From Isotricha intestinalis (Eukaryota > Ciliophora > Litostomatea > Vestibuliferida > Isotrichidae): a stretch of 46,111 nt of DNA. The notes beneath the pieces are model-generated. The model was given only the letters and a program-made list of their open reading frames with translations. It was not told the DNA's origin and searched no databases. The stretch covers positions 1 through 46,111 of the forward strand of contig JAJJLU010003608.1 of NCBI GenBank assembly GCA_023807065.1, read 5' to 3'. Positions 30,749-41,799 of the stretch are shown here, one piece after another. The first letter of the stretch is position 1, and each line of letters begins with the position of its first letter. The position numbers were made by a program, and so were the translations under genes.

Positions 30749-31429
30749 TTATATTTTAATATATCTTGAATTATTTTCTATTTTTCTTAAATTTCTTTGT
30801 GAAGAAGGTGAAAAAAATCTTTTTTTCTTATCATGAATAATTTGTTTCATTTCATAAATATTTTTTAATAACATTTCAACTTTTTCATTAATATCAGGAT
30901 CACTTTTTAAATTTTCAGGAATATTATTAAATAAATTTTTTATTTCTTTATTTACTTTTACATTATCAAAATTATTTAAATTAATATAATTGGATATTTT
31001 ATTTTCTTCTTTTTTATTTACTTTCGGAAAAAAATGAGGAGTTTCTTTAAAAATATCTTCTTCAAAATTATCATCTTTATTTTTTAAATCTTTTGAAATA
31101 AAATTATTACTTTCTATATTTTTTGTATTTTTAAAATTTGATGAATTATCTATTTTACAAGATATTTTAAATATAATATTTTCTTTATTTAAAGGATTTA
31201 TTTTTGAAAATATTTCATCACATTTATTTTCATTTATATTCTCTGAATTTATTTTTTTTAATGATAATTCACTTTGTTCATTTGGGTTTTCAAAAAAATC
31301 TTTTGGGAAAAGATTTTTTAAATTAGTATTAGGATTTATAGGAGAATATATTTTACGTGATGGTTTTAAATTTGATATTCTTATCTTTTTCGATATTGGT
31401 TTTTCCCCTATATTTAAATGTGAATTCAT
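30749..31429 (-). CDS. Unrecognised hydrophilic protein with SP-type phosphosite motifs
   Basis: A 226-residue protein with no known domain, rich in Asn, Lys, Glu and Ile, starting MNSHLNIGEKPISKKIRISN. Short motifs such as KIYSPINP (about 27-34) and FFSPSS near the C-terminus are Ser-Pro sites that proline-directed kinases could phosphorylate. A helical segment lies at about 160-205 (INEKVEMLLKNIYEMKQI). Probably disordered with one helical interaction region. Function unknown. Confidence 0.65.
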   Translation of the reverse strand: MNSHLNIGEKPISKKIRISNLKPSRKIYSPINPNTNLKNLFPKDFFENPNEQSELSLKKINSENINENKCDEIFSKINPLNKENIIFKISCKIDNSSNFKNTKNIESNNFISKDLKNKDDNFEEDIFKETPHFFPKVNKKEENKISNYINLNNFDNVKVNKEIKNLFNNIPENLKSDPDINEKVEMLLKNIYEMKQIIHDKKKRFFSPSSQRNLRKIENNSRYIKI

Positions 31430-32186
31430 TTTAATAGTTAATTTATTTATAATTTTGTTCTAATATATCTTAATATTTAAATTTGTTTTTTTTATTTTAA
31501 ATTTTTAAATTAAAGAGAATTAACTGAATTAGAAAGATTTATTCTTAAAAAATATTATTGTTGAAATATTTAAAAAAAATATTATCTTAATCTATTACTT
31601 ATTAACATATTAGTATTAAATGGAATTATTTTCTTTTTAATAAAATTTTTATTCAAATTTTTTCAACATTAATCAAAATAAATTTAAATGAAAAATAATT
31701 ATCAAAAGTTTAAAATTTAATTTGTAAATGATTAAAAAAATAATAAATAAAGAATATATAAAAGCAGAAAGATTAATAAAAAAATAAAAGGAAAAAGATA
31801 ACAAAATTAAATTTTTCCATCAAATAAAGGAAGGAATATTTTAAAGTTAATCCATCCCAAAATATAATAATAATAATATTAATAATAAATATATTTTTTC
31901 TTCTCTTTGTTTTTTTTATTTTCACTATATTGAAGAAGAGAATTATTGAATTAATTTGTATTAAAAGTTTCTTTTTCTTTTAAATCATTATTATCTTCTT
32001 TTATTTCAAATATATTTGTTTCTTTTTCTATTAATTAATATAAATTATTTTCTTCATTTTCTTTTTTCAATTCAAAAAATCTTTTCTAATTAATTGCTTT
32101 AAATTTATTAAAAGTTCCTAATTGATGTTAATAATTAAAAAATATTTAATTGTTTCAATAAATACAAAAAAATATATTTTTTAATG
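31430..32186. other. Spacer with a decayed minus-strand fragment
   Basis: Between about 32130 and 31880 one minus-strand frame reads GTFNKFKAIN-stop-KRFFELKKENEENNLY-stop-LIEKETNIFEIKEDNNDLK and onward, with TAG, TAA and TAA at places where Gln would fit. It looks like the remnant of a charged coiled-coil protein. The rest of the spacer is unremarkable. Confidence 0.4.
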
Positions 32187-34235
32187 TTAAAATTTCTTTT
32201 TATTTAAATCTAAATAAGTTTTACTATAAGCATGATTTTTATTTTGTTTTGATTTTCCAATTTTATTTATTAAAGCTTCTTTAAAAATAATTCTTTCTGT
32301 ATTTGAATTGTTTCTTGAAATTGAATTTTTTTGAAAATGTTTAAATCCTTTTATTTGTATTCCCTTAATATTTTTATTTGAAAAAACAGTATTAAATTTA
32401 TTTTTATTTTTTTCATTATTAAAATTATTATAACTTTTAAAAAGATTATTATCAGGACTAATAGACAAAGTATTTAAATTTATATTTCTTTTACATATAT
32501 TAGAATTAATATTTTGATGATTTGTATTATTATATAATACTTCTCTATTAAAAATATTTTTAATATTTTTAATTCCATTAATATTACTTTTTTCTTTATT
32601 TTCTTTTTTATTATTATTAGAAGAAATTAATACTTTTTTTTTATCAGAAGGAAGTGACATAGAAGATTTTTTACTTGAATAATTATTTTTATGTTTATTT
32701 TTTTTTAAGTTTAATTCACTTTGATGATATTTTCTAAAAAAATCTCTTTCACTCATTGGAATTGAAATTTCTTTTAATTTATTTTTTTTTTGACTAATAG
32801 TATTTTTTTCTTTACTATTACTATGAGAAATAGTAGATTTATGCATTTTATCTAAAATTTTTCCAATTTTTGGATTTGAATTTGTTTTCTTATTATTATA
32901 AGATGATATTTGATTATTAATTGATGATGATGGAGATAAATGTTTATTATTATTTTTTTTATTTATATTTGTTATTTTATTTTTTGATGATAATGATTGA
33001 TTAATGGGAGAAAAAGATTTTATATTTCTTTTAATTGATTTTTTTCTATCTGAAGAATTTAAATTTGTTTTTTTTTTTTCTTTAAAAAATTGAAATATAT
33101 AATCTTTATTATTATTAGTAAATAAACTTTGAATAATTTTTGTTTTTTTATCATGATAATTAGAAATTAAATTATTTTTATTTTTTATTTTCCTTGAAGG
33201 TATATTTAATGAAGTATTATAATTTTGATTATTAATATTCTTTAAATCAATATCAATTGTTGTTGAAGATACTTTTGTATTTTTCATTCCATTTGAAGTA
33301 GTATTATTTACATTAAATAAAGTATTTTTTCTTTGATTTATATTATTACTAGAACTATAATTATATCCTCCATTTAAATATCTATTATAATTTCTTCCTT
33401 TTATTTTAGAATTTATAATATTGAAATTTAAATTAATTCCTATTTTTTTTACATTAATATCTTTCATTTTTTTTAAAGTAGTATTTGTAGATTTTCTTTC
33501 ATTAATTAATTTATGATTATTTTCAGCATTAATAATTTTATTAATAATATTTTCTAAACTAATATTGTTAGAATCATTATCTTTTCCTTTAACACCAAAA
33601 AATTTTTGAATTCCACTAGTATCAGTTTGTTCTAAAATAGAATCTAAAGCTTGTCCATTGAAAAACCTTTCATTATATAATTTTTCTTTTATTAAACCTT
33701 TTTTAATTTTTTCTTTTTTATCTTCTAAATCTTGTTGATTATCAATAACTCTTTGTTTTCTTTGTATATTCTTATAAATATATTTTGATTCAGGTAAAGC
33801 AACATAATTAGGAAAAATCACAGAACAGCTATCATAATATTCAAAAATTTTAGGAAGAAAATTTTTACATTCTGATGTTATATATGATCTTTGTAAAAAT
33901 TCTGAATAATCTCCTTTTATTAAATAATCTTTAAATTCTGCTACTATATGAGTATTTTCATTACATATTATTTCATTTATTATTTTTATATTGTAATAAT
34001 TGTTATCTTTTGAATATTTTTTATGAAATTTTTTAAATATTAATTTTTCTAAAGTTATTATTGAAGATACTTTTTTATGAATTAAATTTTGAATTTTTTT
34101 TAACATTTTTAAATTTTTAGTGTTTTGATTATTTGAATTTGAATATTCAAATTTATTTGATTCTTTTGAATTGTCATAACTTGTTTGAATTGATTGAATG
34201 CGTTCATATGAAAAAGATAATGATTTACTTTCCAT
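32187..34235 (-). CDS. Conserved protist protein with Ser/Asn/Lys-rich disordered tail
   Basis: A 682-residue protein. Residues about 85-190 form a compact, conserved-looking domain (NENTHIVAEFKDYLIKGDYS, then FLQRSYITSECKNFLPKIFE, then FPNYVALPESKYIYKNIQRK). I remember this pattern, an HIVA.FKDYL box followed by a FPNY..LPE.KY..KNIQ box, from uncharacterised ciliate and other protist proteins. The remaining 450 residues are Ser/Asn/Lys-rich, low-complexity and probably disordered, with many potential phosphosites. No membrane segment or catalytic motif is visible. A structural or regulatory role is possible but unproven. The gene is intact and intronless. Confidence 0.75.
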   Translation of the reverse strand: MESKSLSFSYERIQSIQTSYDNSKESNKFEYSNSNNQNTKNLKMLKKIQNLIHKKVSSIITLEKLIFKKFHKKYSKDNNYYNIKIINEIICNENTHIVAEFKDYLIKGDYSEFLQRSYITSECKNFLPKIFEYYDSCSVIFPNYVALPESKYIYKNIQRKQRVIDNQQDLEDKKEKIKKGLIKEKLYNERFFNGQALDSILEQTDTSGIQKFFGVKGKDNDSNNISLENIINKIINAENNHKLINERKSTNTTLKKMKDINVKKIGINLNFNIINSKIKGRNYNRYLNGGYNYSSSNNINQRKNTLFNVNNTTSNGMKNTKVSSTTIDIDLKNINNQNYNTSLNIPSRKIKNKNNLISNYHDKKTKIIQSLFTNNNKDYIFQFFKEKKKTNLNSSDRKKSIKRNIKSFSPINQSLSSKNKITNINKKNNNKHLSPSSSINNQISSYNNKKTNSNPKIGKILDKMHKSTISHSNSKEKNTISQKKNKLKEISIPMSERDFFRKYHQSELNLKKNKHKNNYSSKKSSMSLPSDKKKVLISSNNNKKENKEKSNINGIKNIKNIFNREVLYNNTNHQNINSNICKRNINLNTLSISPDNNLFKSYNNFNNEKNKNKFNTVFSNKNIKGIQIKGFKHFQKNSISRNNSNTERIIFKEALINKIGKSKQNKNHAYSKTYLDLNKKKF

Positions 34236-34592
34236 TATTATTAAATTTATTTAATTAATTATTTTTTTAATTCTCATAAAAAAATAATTATTTATTCTAT
34301 AACAAAAAACATTAAATCAATTAATCTAATTCATTTAATTTTATTCTTTTTTTTATAGAATTTGGAAATAGCTAATATTAACAATTCTTGAAAATAAGAT
34401 AAATAATGAGAATTATATTTTAACAAAGAAAAAACAAACTATACTCTCATAAGAATAAGAATATATTTATCACTTTTTATTTTTATTTCTATCGAGTTTG
34501 TTCAATTAAAAATTGAATGAATTGTAAGTAATTTATATAAATAGAAATTAAAATTTACAGACATTTTTTAAATAATAATATTTAATTATTGT
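34236..34592. other. Spacer
   Basis: AT-rich, between two minus-strand genes. Nothing recognised. Confidence 0.45.
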
Positions 34593-35864
34593 TTAAATAT
34601 CTTTTATACCTAATATTTCTTGATTTGCAGGTACATAATCATAAACTTCATCAATTTCATTAGCTCTAGTTTTTCTTCTTTTTAATTTCATAATATGATT
34701 TACTATAACAATTAATCCAATAATGATAATAATAAAAATAATTAAAATAGTAAAAGACATATTAAAAGATTTCCCTTTATAATCATTATAAAATCCAATT
34801 AACTTATTTTCAGGGTCAAAAATCATTTCATATTTTTTCATAAATATTCTTCCTAAAGTCCATTCATTTAATCTATGATTTTTATTAAAACTCATTAAAA
34901 GATAATATTTTCCATTTTTTTCAATAAATAAATCTTCATAAGTTAAATTAAAAGTAAAATTTAATTCTCGATGATAAAAAGAAATAATAGGAAGTAATTT
35001 AATATCAGTATTTTTATTACAATAATAATAAACTAATGAAAATTCTCTTTTTAATTCAAAACAATTATTTGTTTTATTTAATTTTTGTAAAAATAAAATT
35101 TCATATTCACTTGGTCCTTTTATTAACCCGTTTTCAATAACAAAAATTCCAAATTTACTAATTGAACTACTTTGAATATCATTATCAAATTTAATTTCAT
35201 CAAATTGAATTTTCCAATCTTTATTATAATTTATTTCTACTTTTGTAAATTTTAAAAAATTTTCATCATAATTATTATTATATTTATGAGGATAATCTCC
35301 TATAATTAATTCACCTTCATTATCATTTAAATATTTAATAGTCCAAATAGATGATGCAATTACTTTTTTTTCTAATAAAACTTTAACAAAATTTAAATCT
35401 TCATCATTTCTTTCTTTTAATAAATTTAAACCTAATAAACCTGAAGTTTCATCATCATAATCATTTATTAAGAAAGGAATATTAATATAGGATTTTTTCT
35501 TATCTTTTTCATTATAAAACATAAAATTATCCTGAGCTAAAAATCCACCTTTGTAATTATTATAATAATATATTTTTTTTTCAGTTGAAATCAAAGAACT
35601 TGTTGATGAAGAAATATTTGAATAAATTTCATCTATTTTTTCTTTTGAATTTGCTATTATAAAATGATAATATGATGTTGCTATTATTAATCTTATTTTT
35701 TGAGAAGGTTCTCCTATAAAAATTTCTCCCATTTCATAATTTCTTACTCTTGAATCTACATATGTTAAACCTTGTTTTATAGGATTTTCCTTTGTTTTAA
35801 AAGGAATTTTAATTATTGAAAAAATAAAGGAAAATAATAATGTTGATATTAATAATTTTAACAT
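34593..35864 (-). CDS. Pepsin-fold (A1) membrane protein lacking both catalytic Asp
   Basis: A 423-residue type I membrane protein of the eukaryotic aspartyl protease fold. It has a signal peptide (1-18, LLISTLLFSFIFSI), an N-terminal lobe with MGEIFIGEPSQKIRLIIATS where proteases have the DTG loop, and a C-terminal lobe with IFVIENGLIKGPSEYE where proteases have DSGT. The usual lobe closure EWTLGRIFMKKYEMIFDPEN (335-353) is present. The catalytic triads DTG/DSG are ATS (62-64) and ENG (244-246), so neither aspartate remains. A membrane helix (369-389) and a short basic cytosolic tail follow. It should be a proteolytically dead surface or endomembrane protein, perhaps a binding protein. The fold assignment is firm; the loss of activity is read directly from the motifs. 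Confidence 0.85.
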   Translation of the reverse strand: MLKLLISTLLFSFIFSIIKIPFKTKENPIKQGLTYVDSRVRNYEMGEIFIGEPSQKIRLIIATSYYHFIIANSKEKIDEIYSNISSSTSSLISTEKKIYYYNNYKGGFLAQDNFMFYNEKDKKKSYINIPFLINDYDDETSGLLGLNLLKERNDEDLNFVKVLLEKKVIASSIWTIKYLNDNEGELIIGDYPHKYNNNYDENFLKFTKVEINYNKDWKIQFDEIKFDNDIQSSSISKFGIFVIENGLIKGPSEYEILFLQKLNKTNNCFELKREFSLVYYYCNKNTDIKLLPIISFYHRELNFTFNLTYEDLFIEKNGKYYLLMSFNKNHRLNEWTLGRIFMKKYEMIFDPENKLIGFYNDYKGKSFNMSFTILIIFIIIIIGLIVIVNHIMKLKRRKTRANEIDEVYDYVPANQEILGIKDI

Positions 35865-35976
35865 TTTTTAAATTAATACTTTTTATTTTTATGAAATAAT
35901 TATAATTTTTTTTAATAAAATAATTAAATGATTTTTTAAATTTTTGATGAAAATGAAAAAAATTTGGAGTGAATAA

Positions 35977-38502
35977 TTATATTTTCTTTAAAGAATTTTT
36001 TTCTTCATTTATTTTTTTTAAAGATGCAATTTTCATTAAAGCTTCATCAGGAGAAATTAATCCTTCATTAAATTTTTTTTCAATTTTTTCTAAAGGTATT
36101 TTATAATCTATTAATTCTTCTTTAAAAGTATTAATTTGAAATAAAACTTCATCTTTTTTACTTAAATTCTTTTTTTCTTCAATAATTTTTTTCCAATTTT
36201 TTTTATATTCTTCGAAAAGAATTTTATTTTCAAATTCTATATTATTTATTTCTTCAATTAAATTATCAAAAAATTTTTCATCAGGATTTTTTTCACATAA
36301 TTTATCAAATTCAAATTCATTTTCACTTTGATTACTGGCTATACTTAATTGTTTTTGTAAAGGATTTTTATTTTTTTCATCATTATTATTTTTATTATCA
36401 TCAATAACTTTACTTCCTTTTTTACTTATTGGATTACTATTTCCTAATGATTCTTTATATTCATTAAAAATCCTACTTTCTTTTAATATTTCTTTATTTT
36501 CTTCTATTTTTTTATTATAATTATCTCTTGCCATTTTTATTTGTTCTATTAATTTTTGTTTTTCTGCATTAAACTTTTCTTCTTCTTTATTTACACCATT
36601 AGTTTTTTTCATTATTTCTTTTTCTATTTTTTCTATTTCTTGGATTTTTATTTTTAAATTATTTTCTTTATCTAATTTTCTAATTTTAGAATTATAATCT
36701 TTTGCTTCTTTTTCACTTAAAATTTTACTATTTTGACATTTAAATAAATATTGAACTAATGAATTTTTTTTATTTACATATATGTAATATTGTTGATCAA
36801 AAACATCATGATTTAATATTGTTTTTGAAATTTCTTCTTTTATTTTATTCAATTTATTATTTATCATTCCTTTTTCATCTAATTCAAATCCATTTGAATA
36901 TTTACATTCAATTTCTTTATTTGAAATAATCATAAATAATTTTAATTTAATTTCAAATCCTTCAGAATATAATCTTATTCTTAAAAAGGACATTTTCATT
37001 AAATCTTTGTTTTCTTCTTTTAATTTCTTTATATTAATTTTATATAAGTAAATATAATGATATTTCTCTGGAAAATATTGTTTATTTTTTTCATATCTTA
37101 AACCAATTTTTAAATCAGTAAATTTTAAAAAATCTTTTTGTTCAATTTTAAAATTATGGAATAAATTATTTTGATATATATTTTCTTTATAGATTTCTTT
37201 ATTTTGTTCTAAAATAGTAAAACAAATAGTATCTTTTAAATTCAAAACATTTTTAACAAATTTATTAGGAAATTGTTTATTTATATAATAATTATATAAA
37301 CCAGCTCCAATACTATAACATTCATCAATTAAAATAGTTTTAAAAACTGGAATTTTTTTTGAAAAACATTCTTCAATTATTTCTTGAAGAATTGGAATTC
37401 TCATTAATTCACCTGCAATTTCAATTATAATTTTACTTTTTATTGTTGCTGGAATAGAACTAATAAAATCAGAAAATTCTTTTTTAATAAAAACAGTATA
37501 ATCAAAAATTAATTTTTGAAAATTTTCTCTTGAAATAGTATATTTTAAATCTTCTTCTTTATAAAAAGATTCAATTGAAATTGTAGTTACATCATTAACA
37601 GTAAGTACTCTTCTTCCTTTTTGAACTGCATCCATTAATAATTTTTTATGGGATTTAACATATGATTCAAATTCTTTATCATCATTTTTAATTGAATTTT
37701 GAATTTTAAAATTTTCTATAATTTTATTAATAAGAACCTTATCAAAATTTCTTCCTCCAATTGAAGATAATGTTTTAACATTTATAACTTCGAAATTATC
37801 ATAGGAAAAAATAGAATAAATAAAACTTGTTTTTGAATGACCAATATCTACAAAAATAACATGTTTAGGTTCTTGATTTAATTCAACATTATTAAACAAA
37901 TCTCTATATTTATTATATCCATAATATATTGTAATCGCTGTTGATTCATTTATTATATTTATATTTTTCATATTTATTGCTTCTGCTATTAGCTTTAATA
38001 TATTCTTTTGGTAAAAAGTAAAAAAATCAGGAACACTAAAAGTAACTGTATCATATTTTAATTCGTGTTCTTCGAAAAAATATTTATTAATTAAAGATAA
38101 ATAATCAGCTAATAATATATATGAATCACAAGTTTCATTATTATATATACATATTTTTTTTTCTTTTTTTTGATATGAATTCTCATTTAAATATTCAAAT
38201 TCTTTTTCATCAATAGGATTAATATCATTATTATCAAAGAAAACATAAAATAATCTTGATAAATTTAGAAAAGATGTTTTGTAAAATTGTTTCATTGATG
38301 AATTTGAAGTTTCTCCATACAATCTATTATAATTTGTATAACATATTTGAGAAGGAATAGTTCTTGATGCTACATCACTTAATAAAACTTCAGTCGTAAA
38401 TTTATCATTTATTTTAAGACATCTTGAATATACTGTATTCATCGCTCCTATATTTATCCCTAAACTTATTAAATCTTTATTGACTTCAACACTAGATGTC
38501 AT
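35977..38502 (-). CDS. HSP110/SSE-type Hsp70 family chaperone
   Basis: An 841-residue protein with an Hsp70-type ATPase domain and a long helical C-terminal extension, matching HSP110 proteins in length. Visible ATPase motifs are LGINIGAMNTVYSR (phosphate 1), IFVDIGHSKTSF (phosphate 2, with the HSP110-type DxGHS), SIGGRNFDKVLINK, and EIAGELMRIPILQEII (the adenosine-motif region). The first loop lacks the usual DLGTTNS and the adenosine motif lacks GG, so ATP handling may be unusual. HSP110 proteins act in the cytosol as nucleotide exchange factors for Hsp70 and as holdases. The C-terminal 250 residues are Lys/Glu-rich coiled coil. Intronless. It could be a divergent Hsp70-like protein rather than a true HSP110. 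Confidence 0.82.
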   Translation of the reverse strand: MTSSVEVNKDLISLGINIGAMNTVYSRCLKINDKFTTEVLLSDVASRTIPSQICYTNYNRLYGETSNSSMKQFYKTSFLNLSRLFYVFFDNNDINPIDEKEFEYLNENSYQKKEKKICIYNNETCDSYILLADYLSLINKYFFEEHELKYDTVTFSVPDFFTFYQKNILKLIAEAINMKNINIINESTAITIYYGYNKYRDLFNNVELNQEPKHVIFVDIGHSKTSFIYSIFSYDNFEVINVKTLSSIGGRNFDKVLINKIIENFKIQNSIKNDDKEFESYVKSHKKLLMDAVQKGRRVLTVNDVTTISIESFYKEEDLKYTISRENFQKLIFDYTVFIKKEFSDFISSIPATIKSKIIIEIAGELMRIPILQEIIEECFSKKIPVFKTILIDECYSIGAGLYNYYINKQFPNKFVKNVLNLKDTICFTILEQNKEIYKENIYQNNLFHNFKIEQKDFLKFTDLKIGLRYEKNKQYFPEKYHYIYLYKINIKKLKEENKDLMKMSFLRIRLYSEGFEIKLKLFMIISNKEIECKYSNGFELDEKGMINNKLNKIKEEISKTILNHDVFDQQYYIYVNKKNSLVQYLFKCQNSKILSEKEAKDYNSKIRKLDKENNLKIKIQEIEKIEKEIMKKTNGVNKEEEKFNAEKQKLIEQIKMARDNYNKKIEENKEILKESRIFNEYKESLGNSNPISKKGSKVIDDNKNNNDEKNKNPLQKQLSIASNQSENEFEFDKLCEKNPDEKFFDNLIEEINNIEFENKILFEEYKKNWKKIIEEKKNLSKKDEVLFQINTFKEELIDYKIPLEKIEKKFNEGLISPDEALMKIASLKKINEEKNSLKKI

Positions 38503-38657
38503 TTAGTAAAAAAATTTTTAATTATTTTTTAATGGTTTTTATCAATGTAAAAATAGGATTTATTTTATTTTTTTAAATTAATTTATATGATATTTAAATT
38601 AATTTAATTTTAATCATTATTTATAAATTTATTGAGCAATTATTTTTAAAAAAATGA

Positions 38658-41222
38658 TTAAGAAGTTAAAACTTTTTCAATCATTTGTTGTGTATAATTA
38701 ATAAGCTTTTCAATATTTTCATCTGTATTATAATAAATAGGTTTTTTTAAATCATTAATAATATTTTTAATAACATTAGTATTAATTAAACTTTTAATAT
38801 TTTTTCCATAAGCTCTACAAAAATCACCAATTAAACCTAAAGAACTTTTTAAAATCTCAACAGAAATACATTTTTGATCTAAACAAATAGTATTAATAAA
38901 GGTTAAAATAGGAGGAACATAAATATTAAATTCATCATATTTATTAATATCAGTAATAGAATTAAAAATACAAGTTAAAGTTTCAAGAATATGTTCTCTT
39001 AAATCTTGGAAATATTCTATATTTTCAGAATCTTCAAAATTTTGAATATTCATTGCAGCTTGTAAAGCAGAACCTAATAAATTCATAATAGAATTATAAA
39101 AAGGGAAAACATCATTAGGACAACAATAAAATAAATCACTAATAATATTAAAAGCATGTGGTTTAAGTGATTTATCAATATCTGGATTAGCTAATATTTG
39201 AAGTATTCCTGGGAAAAAGTAAGTAATATATTTTGAAAATAAATTATTTAAACTTCTTATAATATCACTCATACAATGAATACTTGCTCTACATAAACTT
39301 ACATCTTGCGTTGAATTTAATCCTATTGATAAGTATTGAGAAAAATCTTGCATTAAATTATCAAATTTTTGTTCTAATGATAATGCAATTGAACCAATTA
39401 AAGTCATTGCTTCATCAAAAATATTATTTTTTTGTTTAAATGCTATTATTATATTATTATATAATTGAATTAAATCTGAATCTTCTATTCCACCATATAA
39501 TACAAAAGATGATAAAGTTGTTATAATATATATTTGATAATCATTTCTCATATTTTGATTAGAGAAAATATTAGGATTTAAAGTTTTTTGATACATTTCA
39601 AATAATATTTTAAAATTATTTTTTATTATATTTGAAACATCTTTTGCTGAATGTTCAGCAATTGTTCCAATAGTAAAAAAACAACCTAAAGAAACATTAT
39701 TTTCAATATTATAACTTCCACTTTGAGTTGCTAATTCTATTAAACTATTCATTAATCTTTGACAATAAGGACTTAATTCATTTGTATTTGAATAATTATT
39801 TACTAATTTAATTAATGAATTTAATCCATTACATAAATGAATACAAACTTTTCTTTTCATTTTCGGTAAAAGAGATAGAATTAATTCAATTAATTTTCCA
39901 TAAGTATCTTTTTTATCAATCAATATATCATTACCATAAGAATCACATATTTTTTCTATTGTCCAAGCTGAAACTTCTTTTAAATGATCTGGAGTTTTAT
40001 CATCACATAAAAAATTTGTTATCATTTCTAAAGATTGATTAACTGTAATAAATAATTGAGAATGATGTTGAGTTTCTAAAATTGAAGCAAAAGCAAATAT
40101 AGACATATTAGTCAAATCAGCATTATTTTGATTTATATTCTCTCCTATAAATTTTAAAACACTTTCAATAAATTGATATTGACAACATTGAGAAAATAAA
40201 CTTAATAAACTTCCAGAAGCTTTTCTTAAAGTCCATTCATCAGAATTATAATCAGTTGTTTTTAAATGATTAAATAATATTGGAAGTAATTCTTGATAAG
40301 CTTTTTCACAAAAATTTAAATTATTTAAACTTCCTTTTTTTATTCTAGAACTTTCAATATCTCCAATTGAACACCAAATTTCATATGCTAAAATTTTATT
40401 GTTATCATTATTATCTTTTATCATTATTGTTTTTGTAACTTCTAATAATTCAATAAAGTAATTATTAAAAGAATCATAATATATTCTTATTAAATCAAGA
40501 AAAATTAACAAAGCATCATTCCTAATTATTTCATTTGAATTTAATAAAGAAGCTTTAATCAAATCAAAAAAAACAATTTTTTGAGAATCATTAGTAACAA
40601 AAGGAGAAATAAAAGGTATAAAATTTAAAATAGCTTTTAAAGTATTATCACATAATTCAAAAGATAAATTATCTTTTTTTAAAATAGTATAAAAACAATT
40701 TAAAATTTTAGCAATAGTATCTTGTGGAATATCATTAAATGAAATTTCAGTAAAAATAAATCCTAAAGTAGTAATAGAAGATAATTGAATATATAAATTT
40801 TCATTTTGAGATGTATTAACTAAAGTATCAAATATATCTAACCATTGTTTATTAGGAATTTCAATTTTACATATTGAAGCAATTGCATTTCCCGCTGCTT
40901 TTCTTATATCATTATCTTGACTTGCTAAAGATGATAAAACATGATTTTTAATTTGAGTTTTTTCTTTTTCATCTAAATTTAAATATTTTTGAGTATATTC
41001 ATTTTTTGATATTATATTCTTTATTAATGTTGATGATATTTGACGTACTTTTTTTTCTTCTTGTTCATTTGATATTTTTGATGAAATTTTTATTAGAAAT
41101 TCACTTAAATTCTCTGATGCAAGTCTTGTTATTTGAGATTCTGCTTCTTTACGTAATGAATCATTTCCGCTTAAGGCATTTCGAAGAATTTGAGATAAAG
41201 GGTCTTGTTCTTGTAGATTCAT
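38658..41222 (-). CDS. Importin subunit beta-1 (karyopherin beta, HEAT repeats)
   Basis: An 854-residue HEAT-repeat solenoid, the usual length for importin beta 1 (860-880), which carries importin alpha and its cargo through nuclear pores and releases them on RanGTP binding. The N-terminus (LSQILRNALSGNDSLRKEAE) is typical of importin-beta N-terminal repeats. Family landmarks follow: VSAWTIEKICDSYGND, DEWTLRKASGSLLSLFSQCC, ASIHCMSDIIRSLNNLF and the C-terminal SSLGLIGDFCRAYGKNI. Acidic spacing within repeats fits a Ran/importin-alpha binding surface. The gene is intact and intronless. The start is the Met directly after a short TTTTTTGAA-type repeat in the 5' flank. Confidence 0.93.
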   Translation of the reverse strand: MNLQEQDPLSQILRNALSGNDSLRKEAESQITRLASENLSEFLIKISSKISNEQEEKKVRQISSTLIKNIISKNEYTQKYLNLDEKEKTQIKNHVLSSLASQDNDIRKAAGNAIASICKIEIPNKQWLDIFDTLVNTSQNENLYIQLSSITTLGFIFTEISFNDIPQDTIAKILNCFYTILKKDNLSFELCDNTLKAILNFIPFISPFVTNDSQKIVFFDLIKASLLNSNEIIRNDALLIFLDLIRIYYDSFNNYFIELLEVTKTIMIKDNNDNNKILAYEIWCSIGDIESSRIKKGSLNNLNFCEKAYQELLPILFNHLKTTDYNSDEWTLRKASGSLLSLFSQCCQYQFIESVLKFIGENINQNNADLTNMSIFAFASILETQHHSQLFITVNQSLEMITNFLCDDKTPDHLKEVSAWTIEKICDSYGNDILIDKKDTYGKLIELILSLLPKMKRKVCIHLCNGLNSLIKLVNNYSNTNELSPYCQRLMNSLIELATQSGSYNIENNVSLGCFFTIGTIAEHSAKDVSNIIKNNFKILFEMYQKTLNPNIFSNQNMRNDYQIYIITTLSSFVLYGGIEDSDLIQLYNNIIIAFKQKNNIFDEAMTLIGSIALSLEQKFDNLMQDFSQYLSIGLNSTQDVSLCRASIHCMSDIIRSLNNLFSKYITYFFPGILQILANPDIDKSLKPHAFNIISDLFYCCPNDVFPFYNSIMNLLGSALQAAMNIQNFEDSENIEYFQDLREHILETLTCIFNSITDINKYDEFNIYVPPILTFINTICLDQKCISVEILKSSLGLIGDFCRAYGKNIKSLINTNVIKNIINDLKKPIYYNTDENIEKLINYTQQMIEKVLTS

Positions 41223-41799
41223 TTTTTTTTGAATTTTTTTGAATTTTTTGAATTTTTTTAAATATATTTATTATTTATTTACTTTATTTATTTCTTTTTA
41301 ATTTAAAAAATTCTTTAGAATTTAATTTATGAAAAAATTGTTATTATTTTTATTATTTTTTTAAATTTATTTTTTATTTAAATATTTTTTAAATTATTAA
41401 TTAATGATAAATTCATTAAACTATTTATTAATATATATTTATCTTAATAATAGCTGTTCTATATTATTCATATAATTATTTTGTTTTTAAATAATCTAAA
41501 ATAATTTAATTTTAAGTATAAATATAAACAAATATTTTTGAGAAAATAAGTAAATTGTTATTTTGTTAAAATTTTCATTTGATAAAGAGATAAAGAAAAA
41601 AAAATATTTTAAGGTTTTTTATGAATTTAATTTATATTTATTTATTGTTCTTTTAAAATATCTTTGATTTTTGATTGTTTTTTTTCAAATATTTCATTTA
41701 AGATTATTGAAATAAATTCTCTTATTCGATTGAGAAGTTTTTTGGCTTTAAAATAAAAAATTTAATAATGATTTAAAGTAAATATTTTTTTTTTATAAT
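41223..41799. other. Spacer with a short tandem repeat
   Basis: At 41223-41262 the unit TTTTTTGAA recurs about four times with slippage, immediately upstream of the importin start codon. The remainder is AT-rich with no gene. Confidence 0.5.
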
